Shown here piece by piece: positions 20,660 to 28,788 of a stretch of DNA of 51,996 nt. The stretch covers positions 1 to 51,996 of the forward strand of contig NZ_ABIC01000031.1 in assembly GCF_000172075.1 (NCBI RefSeq), read 5' to 3'. The first letter of the stretch is position 1; every line of letters starts with the position of its first letter. The translations under genes were made by a program, and so were the position numbers. This DNA comes from Shewanella benthica KT99 (GTDB lineage: Bacteria > Pseudomonadota > Gammaproteobacteria > Enterobacterales > Shewanellaceae). The notes under the pieces were generated by a model. It had not been told where the DNA came from. It saw only the letters and a list, made by a program, of their open reading frames with translations, and made no database searches.

Positions 20660-20840
20660 CTAATGTGAAAGTTAGATGAAAAAGCTGATTTTTGTTTGAA
20701 TGTGATCTTTGTCAGTGTAGAGTGTCGAGATAGTACAAATGATACAAATTGATACGATTAAAGCATTAGTCTGTTGAAGACTCACCAATTTGCGTATGTC
20801 GCCCGATGCAGCTAGCCAACTTTAGTTAGCTGTTTTTTTT
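20660..20840 (+). ncRNA. Candidate small RNA
   Basis: Hypothesis resting on layout: CRP-like sites, then a non-coding stretch with a short hairpin, then a Rho-independent terminator. The transcript's 5' end cannot be placed; a start somewhere between 20715 and 20765 would give 75-125 nucleotides. I recognise no known sRNA family. Confidence 0.3.
20809..20840 (+). terminator. Rho-independent terminator upstream of yccX
   Basis: CAGCTA and TAGCTG pair around an inner ACT/AGT stem, with a 4-base bulge on the 5' side, followed by eight Ts. Confidence 0.7.
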
Positions 20841-20905
20841 GTCTGTATTTTGCCTAGTCGACGGGTTTGCGTTATCTTCAAAAGAGGGAACTTGAGGATT
20901 TTAGC

Positions 20906-21181
20906 ATGAAAAGAGTCAAGATTAGCGTTCAAGGAAAGGTGCAAGGTGTCTGTTATAGGCGTTACGCCTTATCGAAAGCCAAAGCCTTAGGCTTAACCGG
21001 CTATGTCTCAAATGACGATGATGGTAATGTCACTATTTTAGCTCAGGGGGCATTTCCCGCGGTGAATTACCTGATCGATTGGTGCAAAATAGGCTCACCT
21101 CAATCCAATGTTTCTCGAGTATTTGTTGAAGAAGATGAAGCCGATGAGATCTATTTAGATTTCTCGATTGTTCAATCTTAA
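20906..21181 (+). CDS. yccX: Acylphosphatase
   Basis: Hydrolyses acyl phosphates. 91 residues, typical size. The signature region reads VQGKVQGVCYRRYALSKAKALGLTGYVSNDDDG: the phosphate-loop Arg of GVxxR is kept, as is the catalytic Asn in VSND; the loop residues CY in place of the common GF are a variation. ATG 20906 is preferred because TTGAGGA lies upstream and the protein aligns from MKRVKISVQG; an in-frame start at 20867 adds unconserved residues. Confidence 0.9.
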   Translation: MKRVKISVQGKVQGVCYRRYALSKAKALGLTGYVSNDDDGNVTILAQGAFPAVNYLIDWCKIGSPQSNVSRVFVEEDEADEIYLDFSIVQS

Positions 21182-21256
21182 TGAGACAAATTACATCTCA
21201 CATCAAGGAGCCGAAGCCATAGGGATTATGCTCCTTGACGTGAGGTTTGCCGGAGA

Positions 21257-22204
21257 TTATTCGTTTTCCGAGGCGTGGCTGTTAAGCCTGTCTATGGGTT
21301 GCTGCATCTTTCTTATCTGCAGAATCATGCCCATTCTGGGATGATCGAAGTAATGAATTTCATCGCTTCTTATCCGTCTGTTTTGCTTCATAGGGAAGGA
21401 ATACAGGAAGGGTGTAGACAGATTGACTTCACTCGAATTATATCGGGTGTTATCCCGCATCACGTCTAAGATTTTAGTGCCTTCTTCTCTTAAATTTAAT
21501 GCCGTTTCAACATAAAGGTAGTGGTCTAAGTAGATGTTGATTGTGCCATCGAGTGTCCAGACAGGCTTATGTTCAACGACGCCAAAACTTCCTCCGAGAA
21601 AGTCAAACTGAGGCACCTCCGACTGAGTCGTTTGGCTGAGAGTCGATTGACCATTAAGCTTAAATTGTGAAGAGTAATCCTTTCCCGAGAAGATTCTAAC
21701 GGGTATGGCTCTGCGTCTAGGTTGCATCGCCTGCTGCCAGGTCATGTGCAACAGACTCTTATAGCCTCTTTCTCTGGACAGTTTCGTTATGATGTCTTTG
21801 AACTGATTCTGCTCACCGGCTAACAGTACGGGAGCGCCATCGGGTACACCATATTGTGTCGATGGGGCAGCGATACTCCATGGGATCTGCGAAGGGTGAT
21901 TCATTTGGGTGGATGAACTGAGTTGTTGGTTACATTCATCGGCCTTAGTGGCCCAATCATGTGCTGAACAAGCATCTAAACCTAGGCTGGCAGCGGTAAT
22001 ATTGGTGCTGAACAAGGGTGAAATCAGATCCACCATCCTCTTTGGGTTTTGCAAAGAAACTTGTTCAGGTGCTTGCTCTTGAGACTGGCCATTGGTTCTC
22101 TCGAAGAGATAGACCTCAACTTCAAACCAACGCTCATCCTGGGCGTAAGCCTGCTGCGACAGAGAGAGTAGGCCTACAATGATTAAAAAAGTTTGTTTTA
22201 ACAC
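21257..22204 (-). CDS. csiV: CsiV-family peptidoglycan-associated periplasmic protein
   Basis: About 315 residues with a Sec signal peptide (LKQTFLIIVGLLSLSQQAYA, cleavage before QDERWF). The WFEVEVYLFER start of the mature domain and the YLDHYLYVETALNLR motif match CsiV, described in Vibrio cholerae as a septal cell-shape protein that works with LpoA/PBP1A. It lies immediately after mfd, as in Vibrio. GTG 22204 is favoured because GGAG sits 6 bases upstream; a TTG at 22216 would overlap mfd by 11 bases. Confidence 0.85.
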   Translation of the reverse strand: MLKQTFLIIVGLLSLSQQAYAQDERWFEVEVYLFERTNGQSQEQAPEQVSLQNPKRMVDLISPLFSTNITAASLGLDACSAHDWATKADECNQQLSSSTQMNHPSQIPWSIAAPSTQYGVPDGAPVLLAGEQNQFKDIITKLSRERGYKSLLHMTWQQAMQPRRRAIPVRIFSGKDYSSQFKLNGQSTLSQTTQSEVPQFDFLGGSFGVVEHKPVWTLDGTINIYLDHYLYVETALNLREEGTKILDVMRDNTRYNSSEVNLSTPFLYSFPMKQNRRIRSDEIHYFDHPRMGMILQIRKMQQPIDRLNSHASENE

Positions 22205-22205
22205 A

Positions 22206-25200
22206 TTATTCTCCAAGACGATGTTGTGATAATTGTCCTAACAGCAATTTTACCAGTGCCAGTCTATCCTTGTATGACTCGGCTGGAATGAGGAATTTTA
22301 ACTTACTCGGGCCATCCATTCGATAGTTTTGTGGCTGACTTTGCAGTAAACCGATAATAAAGCCCGGATCGACGCAATGATCGTCATTAAATTCCAGGCT
22401 ACCACCCTTAGCATGCATCTCCAGTTTCTTAATGCCGAGACTGGTGGCCAGATGTTTGTACAGGGTTAGCTCCATCAGGTTCTTCGTGGCGTCAGGCAGC
22501 ATGCCAAAGCGATCGATAAGTTCGACTTTAAGTTCATCGATGGCATTCTCAGAATCACAGTTGGCAATGCGTTTATACAGAGACAAGCGAATATTGACGT
22601 CATGGACGAAATCATCGGGAAGTAAGGCCGGAATTCGCAGTTCTATCTCACATTGACGTCTGAGCATCTGACTGAGGGAGGGCTCTTTACCCTCTTTAAG
22701 CGACTTAACCGCATCTTCCAGCATCTCCATATAGAGGGTGAATCCTATCTTGGAGATATGGCCAGATTGTTCATCGCCTAATAGCTCGCCGGCACCGCGG
22801 ATCTCAAGATCTTGGGTGGCCAGTAAAAAGCCTGCGCCTAAATCTTCTAAGGCTCCGATGGCTTCCAGACGTTTGCGTGCATCGGATGAAATGCTTTTGG
22901 GATGCGGCGTCATCATGTAGGCATAAGCCTGATGATGGGAGCGACCGACACGTCCTCTCAGTTGGTGCAGCTGGGCTAAGCCAAACTTATCGGCTCTCTC
23001 TATGACTATGGTGTTCGCCGAGGGCACATCGATGCCGGTCTCGATAATGGTGGTACAGACGAGTACGTTGAACTTTTGATGATAAAAGTCAGACATGACT
23101 CTTTCTAAGTCGCGTTCCCGCATCTGTCCGTGAGCCGTCACGACTCTAGCTTCAGGCAGGAGCTCACGTATTTCGTTGGCGCGTTTCTCTATGGTTTCGA
23201 CCTTGTTATGTAGAAAATAAACTTGTCCGCCACGGAGAATTTCACGCAGTAAGGCTTCGCGTATGGTGGTGGTGTCGTACTCCCTGATGAAAGTCTTTAC
23301 CGCGAGCCGCTTGGCCGGTGGTGTGGCAATAATCGACAGATCCCGCATGCCTGACATCGCCATATTTAGGGTTCGGGGAATAGGCGTCGCCGTTAAGGTT
23401 AAGATATCTACATTAGCCCGCAGCGCCTTAATTTTTTCTTTCTGCCTAACACCGAATCTGTGTTCCTCATCGATGACCAGCAAGCCTAAGTTGTCAAAAT
23501 CACCCTCTGAATGCAGTAATTTATGGGTGCCTATGATGATATCGACTTTACCCTTACTGAGTTCATCCATGATCAGCTTTTGTTCTTTAGCCGTCTTGAA
23601 GCGAGATATCACCTCAATCTTAACCGGCCAATCGGCAAATCTGTCTTTGAAGTTCTCGAAATGTTGTTGGGCCAGTAAGGTCGTAGGCACTAAAATAGCG
23701 ACTTGCTTGCCATCATTGACCGCAACGAAGGCGGCTCTCATTGCCACCTCTGTCTTACCAAAGCCGACATCGCCACAGACCAGTCTATCCATGGAGATGG
23801 GAGAGCACATATCAGTTAACACAGCATTGATAGTGGTTTCTTGATCGACGGTCTCTTCGAAGGGAAAACTATTGGCGAACTGGGCATACTCTTGTTCATC
23901 GATGTTACACGCCGTGCCTGGCCTCGCCTGTCTTCGTGCGTAGACATCGAGCAATTCGACGGCAACATCGCGGATCTTCTCTACCGCTTTCTTCTTCGCC
24001 TTGGCCCATGTTTCATTGCCCAGTTTGTTTAAGTTAGCTTCCTCGTCCGGCCCCACACTGTAACGGCTGATAAGGTGAAGTGATGACACAGGTACATAAA
24101 GTTTATCACCGCCGGCATATTCTAACTTGAGGTATTCGGCGACAAGGCCACCGGTATCTAAGGTTTCCAGTCCCTGATATTTTGCGACTCCATGATCTAA
24201 GTGGACTATGGGTTGGCCGACTTTGAGCTCGGCTAAGTTTTTGACTAAGGCGTCACTGCTTATCTGTTTCTGTCTGTCCCGGCGACGTTTTTGAGATATA
24301 CGATGACCGAATAGTTCGGTTTCACAGACCAGGCTAAATTTTCCACCTCGGCTTTTCTCTATGATGCAGCCGTTAGAGAGAGGGGAGACGATGAGTCCAA
24401 GCTTAGTCTTCGAGGCGGTAAACTGCTCTAAACTGTCGAATCGTTTCGGCTTGATATCTATTTTAGCGAGTAGCTCGAGTAAGGCTTCCCGGCGCCCCTC
24501 GGATTCCGCGCTGAAGAGTATGCTGGTCTCTTTAGTCGCATATTCTTGCAGCTGGATCAGTGGCTGTTTTAGTTTGTGATTGGCTGTCAACTCGGGCAGT
24601 TTTTCCAATTTAGCCTGATGACCCTTGTCCGAGACCTTATCCGAGTCCTCGCCAATCTTGAGTAGGCTCCTTGGTCGGGTCTTAAAATGAGCGAACATCT
24701 GCTCCGTGAGCAGATAGAGCTCTTTAGGTTCCAGTAATGGGCGTAAAGGATCCACGCGCTTATCTTCATATCTCAGTTCCACTTCGGCTAGATGGGCCTT
24801 AGAGGCGGCCTCAAGGTCGCCGATATTGACCAGTTGCGCATGTTCTGGCAGATAATCGAACAGGCTGGCAGTCTCGTCGAAAAATAGTGGCAGATAGCTC
24901 TCGATCCCAGCAGGAAAGATTTTTCGACTGACCATCTGATAGACAGATTCAGGCTCTTTAACCAAGCGTTCGAAGCGTCGACGGTATCTTTGTCTAAAGC
25001 CTTCAATTGCCTGATCATCGGTTGGGAATTCTTTTGCAGGCAGTAAACGTATCGCATCAATTTGCCCACTGGATCTCTGGCTCTCCGGATCGAAGTGTCT
25101 GATGGACTCGACTTCATCATCAAATAACTCGATACGGAAGGGTTGCTCCGAGCCCATAGGAAATAGATCGATTATCGAGCCTCTGACGGCAAACTCACCA

Positions 25201-25691
25201 TGTTCATAGACTTGCTCGACCAGATGATAGCCTGTGTTCACCAGTTGCTGTTTGACATCCTGAAGACAATAATTATCGCCTTTTTTCAACATGAGCACAT
25301 TGCCGGCTAAGAAAGATTTAGGCGGTAAGCGCACCATCAAGGTGCTCAAGGGAACGATAACCAGTCCCTGTTTAGCATTGGGCAGCCGAGATAAGGTCTC
25401 TAATCTTTGGGATACCAGATCTTGGTGGGGAGAGAAACTGTCATAGGGCAAGGTTTCTCTGTCCGGGAAAAGCCACACCGGAAAATCGGTACCTTTGAGC
25501 AGATAATCCAGTTCAGATTCGAGTAACAGGGCCGTGGGTGTGTCGTGAGTCACTGCAACTGTGATGCCTACATGGTTTTGCACCAGGTTCGCTAAGGTGA
25601 TGGCTTGAGAGGCACCCCCTAATGTATATAGTGTTTGCGCTTTTGATGCATTTTTGACTGTGGGGGGAGTCAATATTGAGAAAGATTTCAT
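22206..25691 (-). CDS. mfd: Transcription-repair coupling factor
   Basis: ATP-dependent translocase that removes RNA polymerase stalled at DNA lesions and recruits UvrA. 1161 residues, usual length. The order is a UvrB-like N-terminal module with degenerate ATPase (1-340), the RNA polymerase-interacting domain (about 470-550, VHLDHGVAKYQGLETL), RecG-like motor domains with Walker A GDVGFGKT at 640-647, DEEH box and LRGRVGRSHHQAYAYM motif VI, then the autoinhibitory TRCF C-terminal domain. Upstream neighbour PilZ-like gene and downstream csiV are on the same strand. Confidence 0.97.
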   Translation of the reverse strand: MKSFSILTPPTVKNASKAQTLYTLGGASQAITLANLVQNHVGITVAVTHDTPTALLLESELDYLLKGTDFPVWLFPDRETLPYDSFSPHQDLVSQRLETLSRLPNAKQGLVIVPLSTLMVRLPPKSFLAGNVLMLKKGDNYCLQDVKQQLVNTGYHLVEQVYEHGEFAVRGSIIDLFPMGSEQPFRIELFDDEVESIRHFDPESQRSSGQIDAIRLLPAKEFPTDDQAIEGFRQRYRRRFERLVKEPESVYQMVSRKIFPAGIESYLPLFFDETASLFDYLPEHAQLVNIGDLEAASKAHLAEVELRYEDKRVDPLRPLLEPKELYLLTEQMFAHFKTRPRSLLKIGEDSDKVSDKGHQAKLEKLPELTANHKLKQPLIQLQEYATKETSILFSAESEGRREALLELLAKIDIKPKRFDSLEQFTASKTKLGLIVSPLSNGCIIEKSRGGKFSLVCETELFGHRISQKRRRDRQKQISSDALVKNLAELKVGQPIVHLDHGVAKYQGLETLDTGGLVAEYLKLEYAGGDKLYVPVSSLHLISRYSVGPDEEANLNKLGNETWAKAKKKAVEKIRDVAVELLDVYARRQARPGTACNIDEQEYAQFANSFPFEETVDQETTINAVLTDMCSPISMDRLVCGDVGFGKTEVAMRAAFVAVNDGKQVAILVPTTLLAQQHFENFKDRFADWPVKIEVISRFKTAKEQKLIMDELSKGKVDIIIGTHKLLHSEGDFDNLGLLVIDEEHRFGVRQKEKIKALRANVDILTLTATPIPRTLNMAMSGMRDLSIIATPPAKRLAVKTFIREYDTTTIREALLREILRGGQVYFLHNKVETIEKRANEIRELLPEARVVTAHGQMRERDLERVMSDFYHQKFNVLVCTTIIETGIDVPSANTIVIERADKFGLAQLHQLRGRVGRSHHQAYAYMMTPHPKSISSDARKRLEAIGALEDLGAGFLLATQDLEIRGAGELLGDEQSGHISKIGFTLYMEMLEDAVKSLKEGKEPSLSQMLRRQCEIELRIPALLPDDFVHDVNIRLSLYKRIANCDSENAIDELKVELIDRFGMLPDATKNLMELTLYKHLATSLGIKKLEMHAKGGSLEFNDDHCVDPGFIIGLLQSQPQNYRMDGPSKLKFLIPAESYKDRLALVKLLLGQLSQHRLGE

Positions 25692-25766
25692 TCAGATGTG
25701 GCAAAAGAGTAGCGTCAAAGATGGCTGATATTGTAGAGGCTTACAGCCTCTTGTGCTAGAGAAAAC

Positions 25767-26360
25767 TTATGAGCTGCTTTTCGCCTGCTTACGCAATTTA
25801 AGCTGCTTTAGTTGTACGCTTAGACTGGCTTTGACCAATTGTTCCACATCCGTCTCCAGTATTTGAGTAAATTCAAGACTGCTGATGTATTGGCCGCTAG
25901 CTCGATTGTCATCTGGATCTAACGGCTCAGAGACGGTGACTGTTACGAAGCATAACAGGGCGACTAACTCATCTCTAATGTGCAGAGTGATCTTAAATTG
26001 CTCATTTTCAACCAGCTGAGTATCGCTGATTATCCGAATGCCACTGCCGCCAAAGTAGGCGCCTCGATATTTTTCTCCTTCATGCTGCTCACGCTCTAAT
26101 ACGTATTGTAGAACCAGATCTATCTTACGGGACTGGAGTTTAAGGTAATCCACCACAGTCTTAGCCTCGTCGTCTAAGTGTCTCAGTTGCAGTAAACAGT
26201 CTGATTCCAGGGTTTTGACTTCGTTGATGAGCAGTAAACCTATAGGTAACATGGCTCTTAATTCGTGTTCTGTGGGCAGAGCCTGCTCTTTTGGCCAGGG
26301 AGAAAGATAGGCGCTAAAGTCATGCTGCACACTAAAATAGGGCGTTGAGTCTGTGAACAA
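25767..26360 (-). CDS. PilZ-like protein (PlzB position)
   Basis: 197 residues. The second half reads like a PilZ barrel (about residues 90-175: EKYRGAYFGGSGIRIIS...LHIRDELVALLCFVTVTV). The c-di-GMP motifs are degenerate: no RxxxR is evident, and the (D/N)xSxxG position reads GGSGIR. In Vibrio cholerae the gene between mfd and lolC is plzB (VC1885), so synteny suggests an orthologue; ligand binding is doubtful. TTG start with AGAGGAAA upstream. Divergent from lolC, same strand as mfd, 75 bases ahead of it. Confidence 0.7.
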   Translation of the reverse strand: MFTDSTPYFSVQHDFSAYLSPWPKEQALPTEHELRAMLPIGLLLINEVKTLESDCLLQLRHLDDEAKTVVDYLKLQSRKIDLVLQYVLEREQHEGEKYRGAYFGGSGIRIISDTQLVENEQFKITLHIRDELVALLCFVTVTVSEPLDPDDNRASGQYISSLEFTQILETDVEQLVKASLSVQLKQLKLRKQAKSSS

Positions 26361-26457
26361 GGGATTTCCTCTTGTTTTTATATAGCTATTACCCCTATTA
26401 TCGTGCGCATCTTAATGATTTAGCAAGGCTGATTATTTATTGGGCCTGTAGGACACT

Positions 26458-27690
26458 ATGAATCTTGCATTATCTTCACATATAGGCTTTCGCTATTGGC
26501 ATGCGAGAAAGGCTAATGGCTTCGCCTCTTTCATCACTTTTTTTGCCGTTTCCGGTATCTTACTCGGTGTGGCTGCATTGATCATCGTCAGTTCTGTGAT
26601 GAATGGACTCGAAGGTCAGTTGAAACAGCGTATATTAGGCGCTGTGCCTCAGTTGACGGTGCATTCGACTGCACCTATCGAGCAGTGGCAGAGTAAGATC
26701 ACCGAACTGAGCAAACTCCCGGGTGTTATCGGTGTCACTCCCAGCATAGCCAATCAGGCCATGATTCAATCCCGCAGCAACATAAGTGCAATCCAGGTCT
26801 ACGGCATCTATCCGGATTTTGAACATGATCTCTTAGCCACTATGCAGCGCAGTTTTAACGGCAGTTTCGAACAGCTTGAAGCGGGCCAGTATCGCATCGT
26901 TTTAGGCTCATTGCTTGCTAGACGCCTGGATGTGTCATCCGGTGATAAGGTGAGACTATTGAGCGGCGAAGGTGTCATCTATTCTCCCTTAGGCCCGGTG
27001 CCGAGTCAGAGAAATTTTGTGGTTGCCGGTGTGTTTGAGATGGGATCTCAAGTCGATGCGAATCTGGCTTATGTTCATTATGAAGATGCCCAGAGACTGA
27101 TGCGGCAAAAGCCCGGTGAGGTAAAGCATCTGAGGTTCTACCTCGATGATCCCTTCAATGCCGCCAATCTGAGCGCTGATGTGATAGCCGAGTTTAGCAA
27201 AGATAATCTGAAGGTCACCACCTCGGATTGGCGTGAAACCTATGGTCATCTTTTCGGTGCGGTGAAGATGGAGAAGAATATGATGTCTCTTATGCTGAGC
27301 CTCATTATCGCCGTCGCTGCATTTAACATTGTATCGGCCCTGGTGATGATGGTGGTCGACAAGACTAGCGACGTCGCCGTGCTCAAGACTCAGGGATTGA
27401 TGACATCCGATGTGATGGGGATATTTATGATCCAAGGATCGCTCAATGCCATCATAGGACTCGTCTGCGGTCTGGTCGTGGGGATAGCAATTACATTGAA
27501 TCTCAATACCATCTTAAATACATTTGGCATCTCAGTGCTCGGAGCGGGTCAGTCTCTGCCGGTGCAACTGGAATGGAGCCAGATGAGTCTGATTGTTTTA
27601 GGCACCTTACTCATCTCATTTTTTGCCACCGTCTATCCGGCGATGAGAGCTGCCGGGGTACAGCCAGCCGATGCGTTAAGGCATGAGTAA
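26458..27690 (+). CDS. lolC: Lipoprotein-releasing ABC transporter permease LolC
   Basis: Inner-membrane subunit of LolCDE, which extracts outer-membrane lipoproteins and passes them to LolA. 410 residues. The fold is the MacB/LolC type: one N-terminal helix (about 25-47), a periplasmic domain and three C-terminal helices. The conserved VSSVMNGLEGQLKQRILGAVPQ segment and terminal ADALRHE are family features. ATG with AGGA upstream. First of the lolC-lolD-lolE cluster. Confidence 0.95.
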   Translation: MNLALSSHIGFRYWHARKANGFASFITFFAVSGILLGVAALIIVSSVMNGLEGQLKQRILGAVPQLTVHSTAPIEQWQSKITELSKLPGVIGVTPSIANQAMIQSRSNISAIQVYGIYPDFEHDLLATMQRSFNGSFEQLEAGQYRIVLGSLLARRLDVSSGDKVRLLSGEGVIYSPLGPVPSQRNFVVAGVFEMGSQVDANLAYVHYEDAQRLMRQKPGEVKHLRFYLDDPFNAANLSADVIAEFSKDNLKVTTSDWRETYGHLFGAVKMEKNMMSLMLSLIIAVAAFNIVSALVMMVVDKTSDVAVLKTQGLMTSDVMGIFMIQGSLNAIIGLVCGLVVGIAITLNLNTILNTFGISVLGAGQSLPVQLEWSQMSLIVLGTLLISFFATVYPAMRAAGVQPADALRHE

Positions 27691-27769
27691 ACACGGGTGT
27701 TCAAGTTAACACACCTTAGATGCCGCGTAGTCAATGACGTGGCTTGAATGAATTGAAGAGTTGAACAAG

Positions 27770-28480
27770 ATGCAAGAGTTATTACTGGAAGTGAAAGGTG
27801 TGACTAAGCGCTACCAAGAGGGCAGCGTCGATACTCAAGTGCTTAACAATGTGGATTTACAGGTATTTAAAGGCGAGCAGCTGGCTATCGTAGGCACATC
27901 GGGTTCGGGTAAGAGTACCTTACTGCACATTATGGGAACCTTAGACCGCCCCACGAGTGGCAGCGTGACTATGTTAGGCGAAGACCTCTATGCATTATCG
28001 AGTCGGCGACAATCGGAGATACGCAATCAAGACTTAGGTTTCATCTATCAGTTCCACCACCTGCTACCGGAATTTACCGCATTGGAGAATGTTGCCATGC
28101 CGGCGCTAATTCATGGCGTGAAACGAGAGCTGGCGCACCAAGATGCTAAGGTGTTACTCGAGCGAGTGGGGTTAGGCCATAGGCTAGATCACACACCATC
28201 GGAGATGTCTGGCGGCGAACGACAACGCACGGCCATTGCCAGAGCCTTGATCAATAAGCCCAAACTCGTGTTAGCCGATGAGCCTACAGGTAATCTGGAT
28301 GCCGCCAGCGGCGAGGCGGTCTATGAGCTTATCCATGAATTGGCGACTCAGTTTGGCACGGCATTTGTCGTGGTGACCCATGACAGTAAGCTCGCGTCCA
28401 GAATGGACCGACAGTTACACATGAAAGATGGCAACTTGTGCGTTTTAGACATAAATCACCTAGCAAGTGAGGCTTCATGA
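27770..28480 (+). CDS. lolD: Lipoprotein-releasing ABC transporter ATPase LolD
   Basis: ATPase of LolCDE. 236 residues. Walker [10 protein letters not shown] at 42-50, Q-loop [10 protein letters not shown] (LolD-specific), signature SGGERQR, Walker [13 protein letters not shown] and the H-loop VTHD are all intact. ATG 27770 (MQELLLEV) is preferred over a TTG three codons upstream. Its TGA stop overlaps an ATG at 28477 (ATGA), with GTGAGG just upstream. In an ordinary lolCDE operon that ATG would start lolE, but here it opens the first of four mini-ORFs. Confidence 0.95.
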   Translation: MQELLLEVKGVTKRYQEGSVDTQVLNNVDLQVFKGEQLAIVGTSGSGKSTLLHIMGTLDRPTSGSVTMLGEDLYALSSRRQSEIRNQDLGFIYQFHHLLPEFTALENVAMPALIHGVKRELAHQDAKVLLERVGLGHRLDHTPSEMSGGERQRTAIARALINKPKLVLADEPTGNLDAASGEAVYELIHELATQFGTAFVVVTHDSKLASRMDRQLHMKDGNLCVLDINHLASEAS

Positions 28481-28548
28481 ATCGTTTATTGTTATTTTGT
28501 GTCTATCTCGCTGGTCAATCTGATCACGTCGTAGGTGAGGCTGCATGA
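28477..28548 (+). CDS. Mini-ORF 1 of the lolD-lolE chain (23 aa)
   Basis: ATG overlaps the lolD stop; the TGA at 28546-28548 overlaps the next ATG. It encodes [17 protein letters not shown]... ending GEAA, a LolE-like N-terminus fused to a LolD-like C-terminus. The 12-base internal deletion keeps the frame. Expression is unproven. Confidence 0.4.
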   Translation: MNRLLLFCVYLAGQSDHVVGEAA

Positions 28549-28628
28549 ATCGTTTATTGTTATTTTGTGTGGGGTGGCGCTGCTATCGCGCTGGTCAATC
28601 TGATCACGTCGTAGGTGAGGCTGCATGA
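28545..28628 (+). CDS. Mini-ORF 2 of the lolD-lolE chain (27 aa)
   Basis: Starts [20 protein letters not shown] and ends VVGEAA, with ATGA overlaps at both ends and GTGAGG upstream of the ATG. The LolE N-terminus reads MNRLLSIWVGWRFYRARQSN, so the peptide is a diverged copy. Expression is unproven. Confidence 0.4.
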   Translation: MNRLLLFCVGWRCYRAGQSDHVVGEAA

Positions 28629-28708
28629 ATCGTTTATTGTTATTTTGTGTGGGGTGGCGCTGCTATCGCGCTGGTCAATCTGATCACGTCGTAGGTGAGG
28701 CTGCATGA
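28625..28708 (+). CDS. Mini-ORF 3 of the lolD-lolE chain (27 aa)
   Basis: DNA and peptide are identical to the unit at 28545, again with ATGA overlaps on both sides. Expression is unproven. Confidence 0.4.
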   Translation: MNRLLLFCVGWRCYRAGQSDHVVGEAA

Positions 28709-28788
28709 ATCGTTTATTGTTATTTTGTGTGGGGTGGCGCTGCTATCGCGCTGGTCAATCTGATCACGTCGTAGGTGAGGCTGCATGA
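28705..28788 (+). CDS. Mini-ORF 4 of the lolD-lolE chain (27 aa)
   Basis: Identical peptide to the two preceding units. Its TGA at 28786-28788 overlaps the true lolE ATG at 28785, so a terminating ribosome could reinitiate on lolE. Confidence 0.4.
   Translation: MNRLLLFCVGWRCYRAGQSDHVVGEAA

Larger units (their letters stand above)
20589..20905 (+). other. ycfP-yccX gap with CRP-like sites and an orphan terminator
   Basis: 317 bases without a coding frame. It holds two CRP-like sequences, a small hairpin (AGTCT/AGACT at 20768-20782) and a terminator with eight Ts 66 bases before the acylphosphatase ATG. This could be a long 3' untranslated region of ycfP or an independent small RNA. Confidence 0.5.
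28477..28784 (+). repeat. Tandem amplification of the lolD/lolE junction (68 + 3 x 80 bp)
   Basis: Four head-to-tail units begin at 28477, 28545, 28625 and 28705. The last three are identical 80-mers; the first is 68 bp because it lacks 12 internal bases. Each unit joins a copy of the first ~56 bases of lolE (ATGAATCGTTTATTG...) to a copy of the last ~24 bases of lolD (TCACGTCGTAGGTGAGGCTG, compare the lolD end TCACCTAGCAAGTGAGGCTT). AATC is shared at the joint. All units carry the same substitutions relative to the flanking genes, so they were amplified from one diverged founder. Confidence 0.95.

Noticed and set aside
28477..28784. CRISPR-like array
   Set aside because: Units are contiguous with no spacers, longer than CRISPR repeats, and clearly derived from the flanking lolD and lolE sequences.
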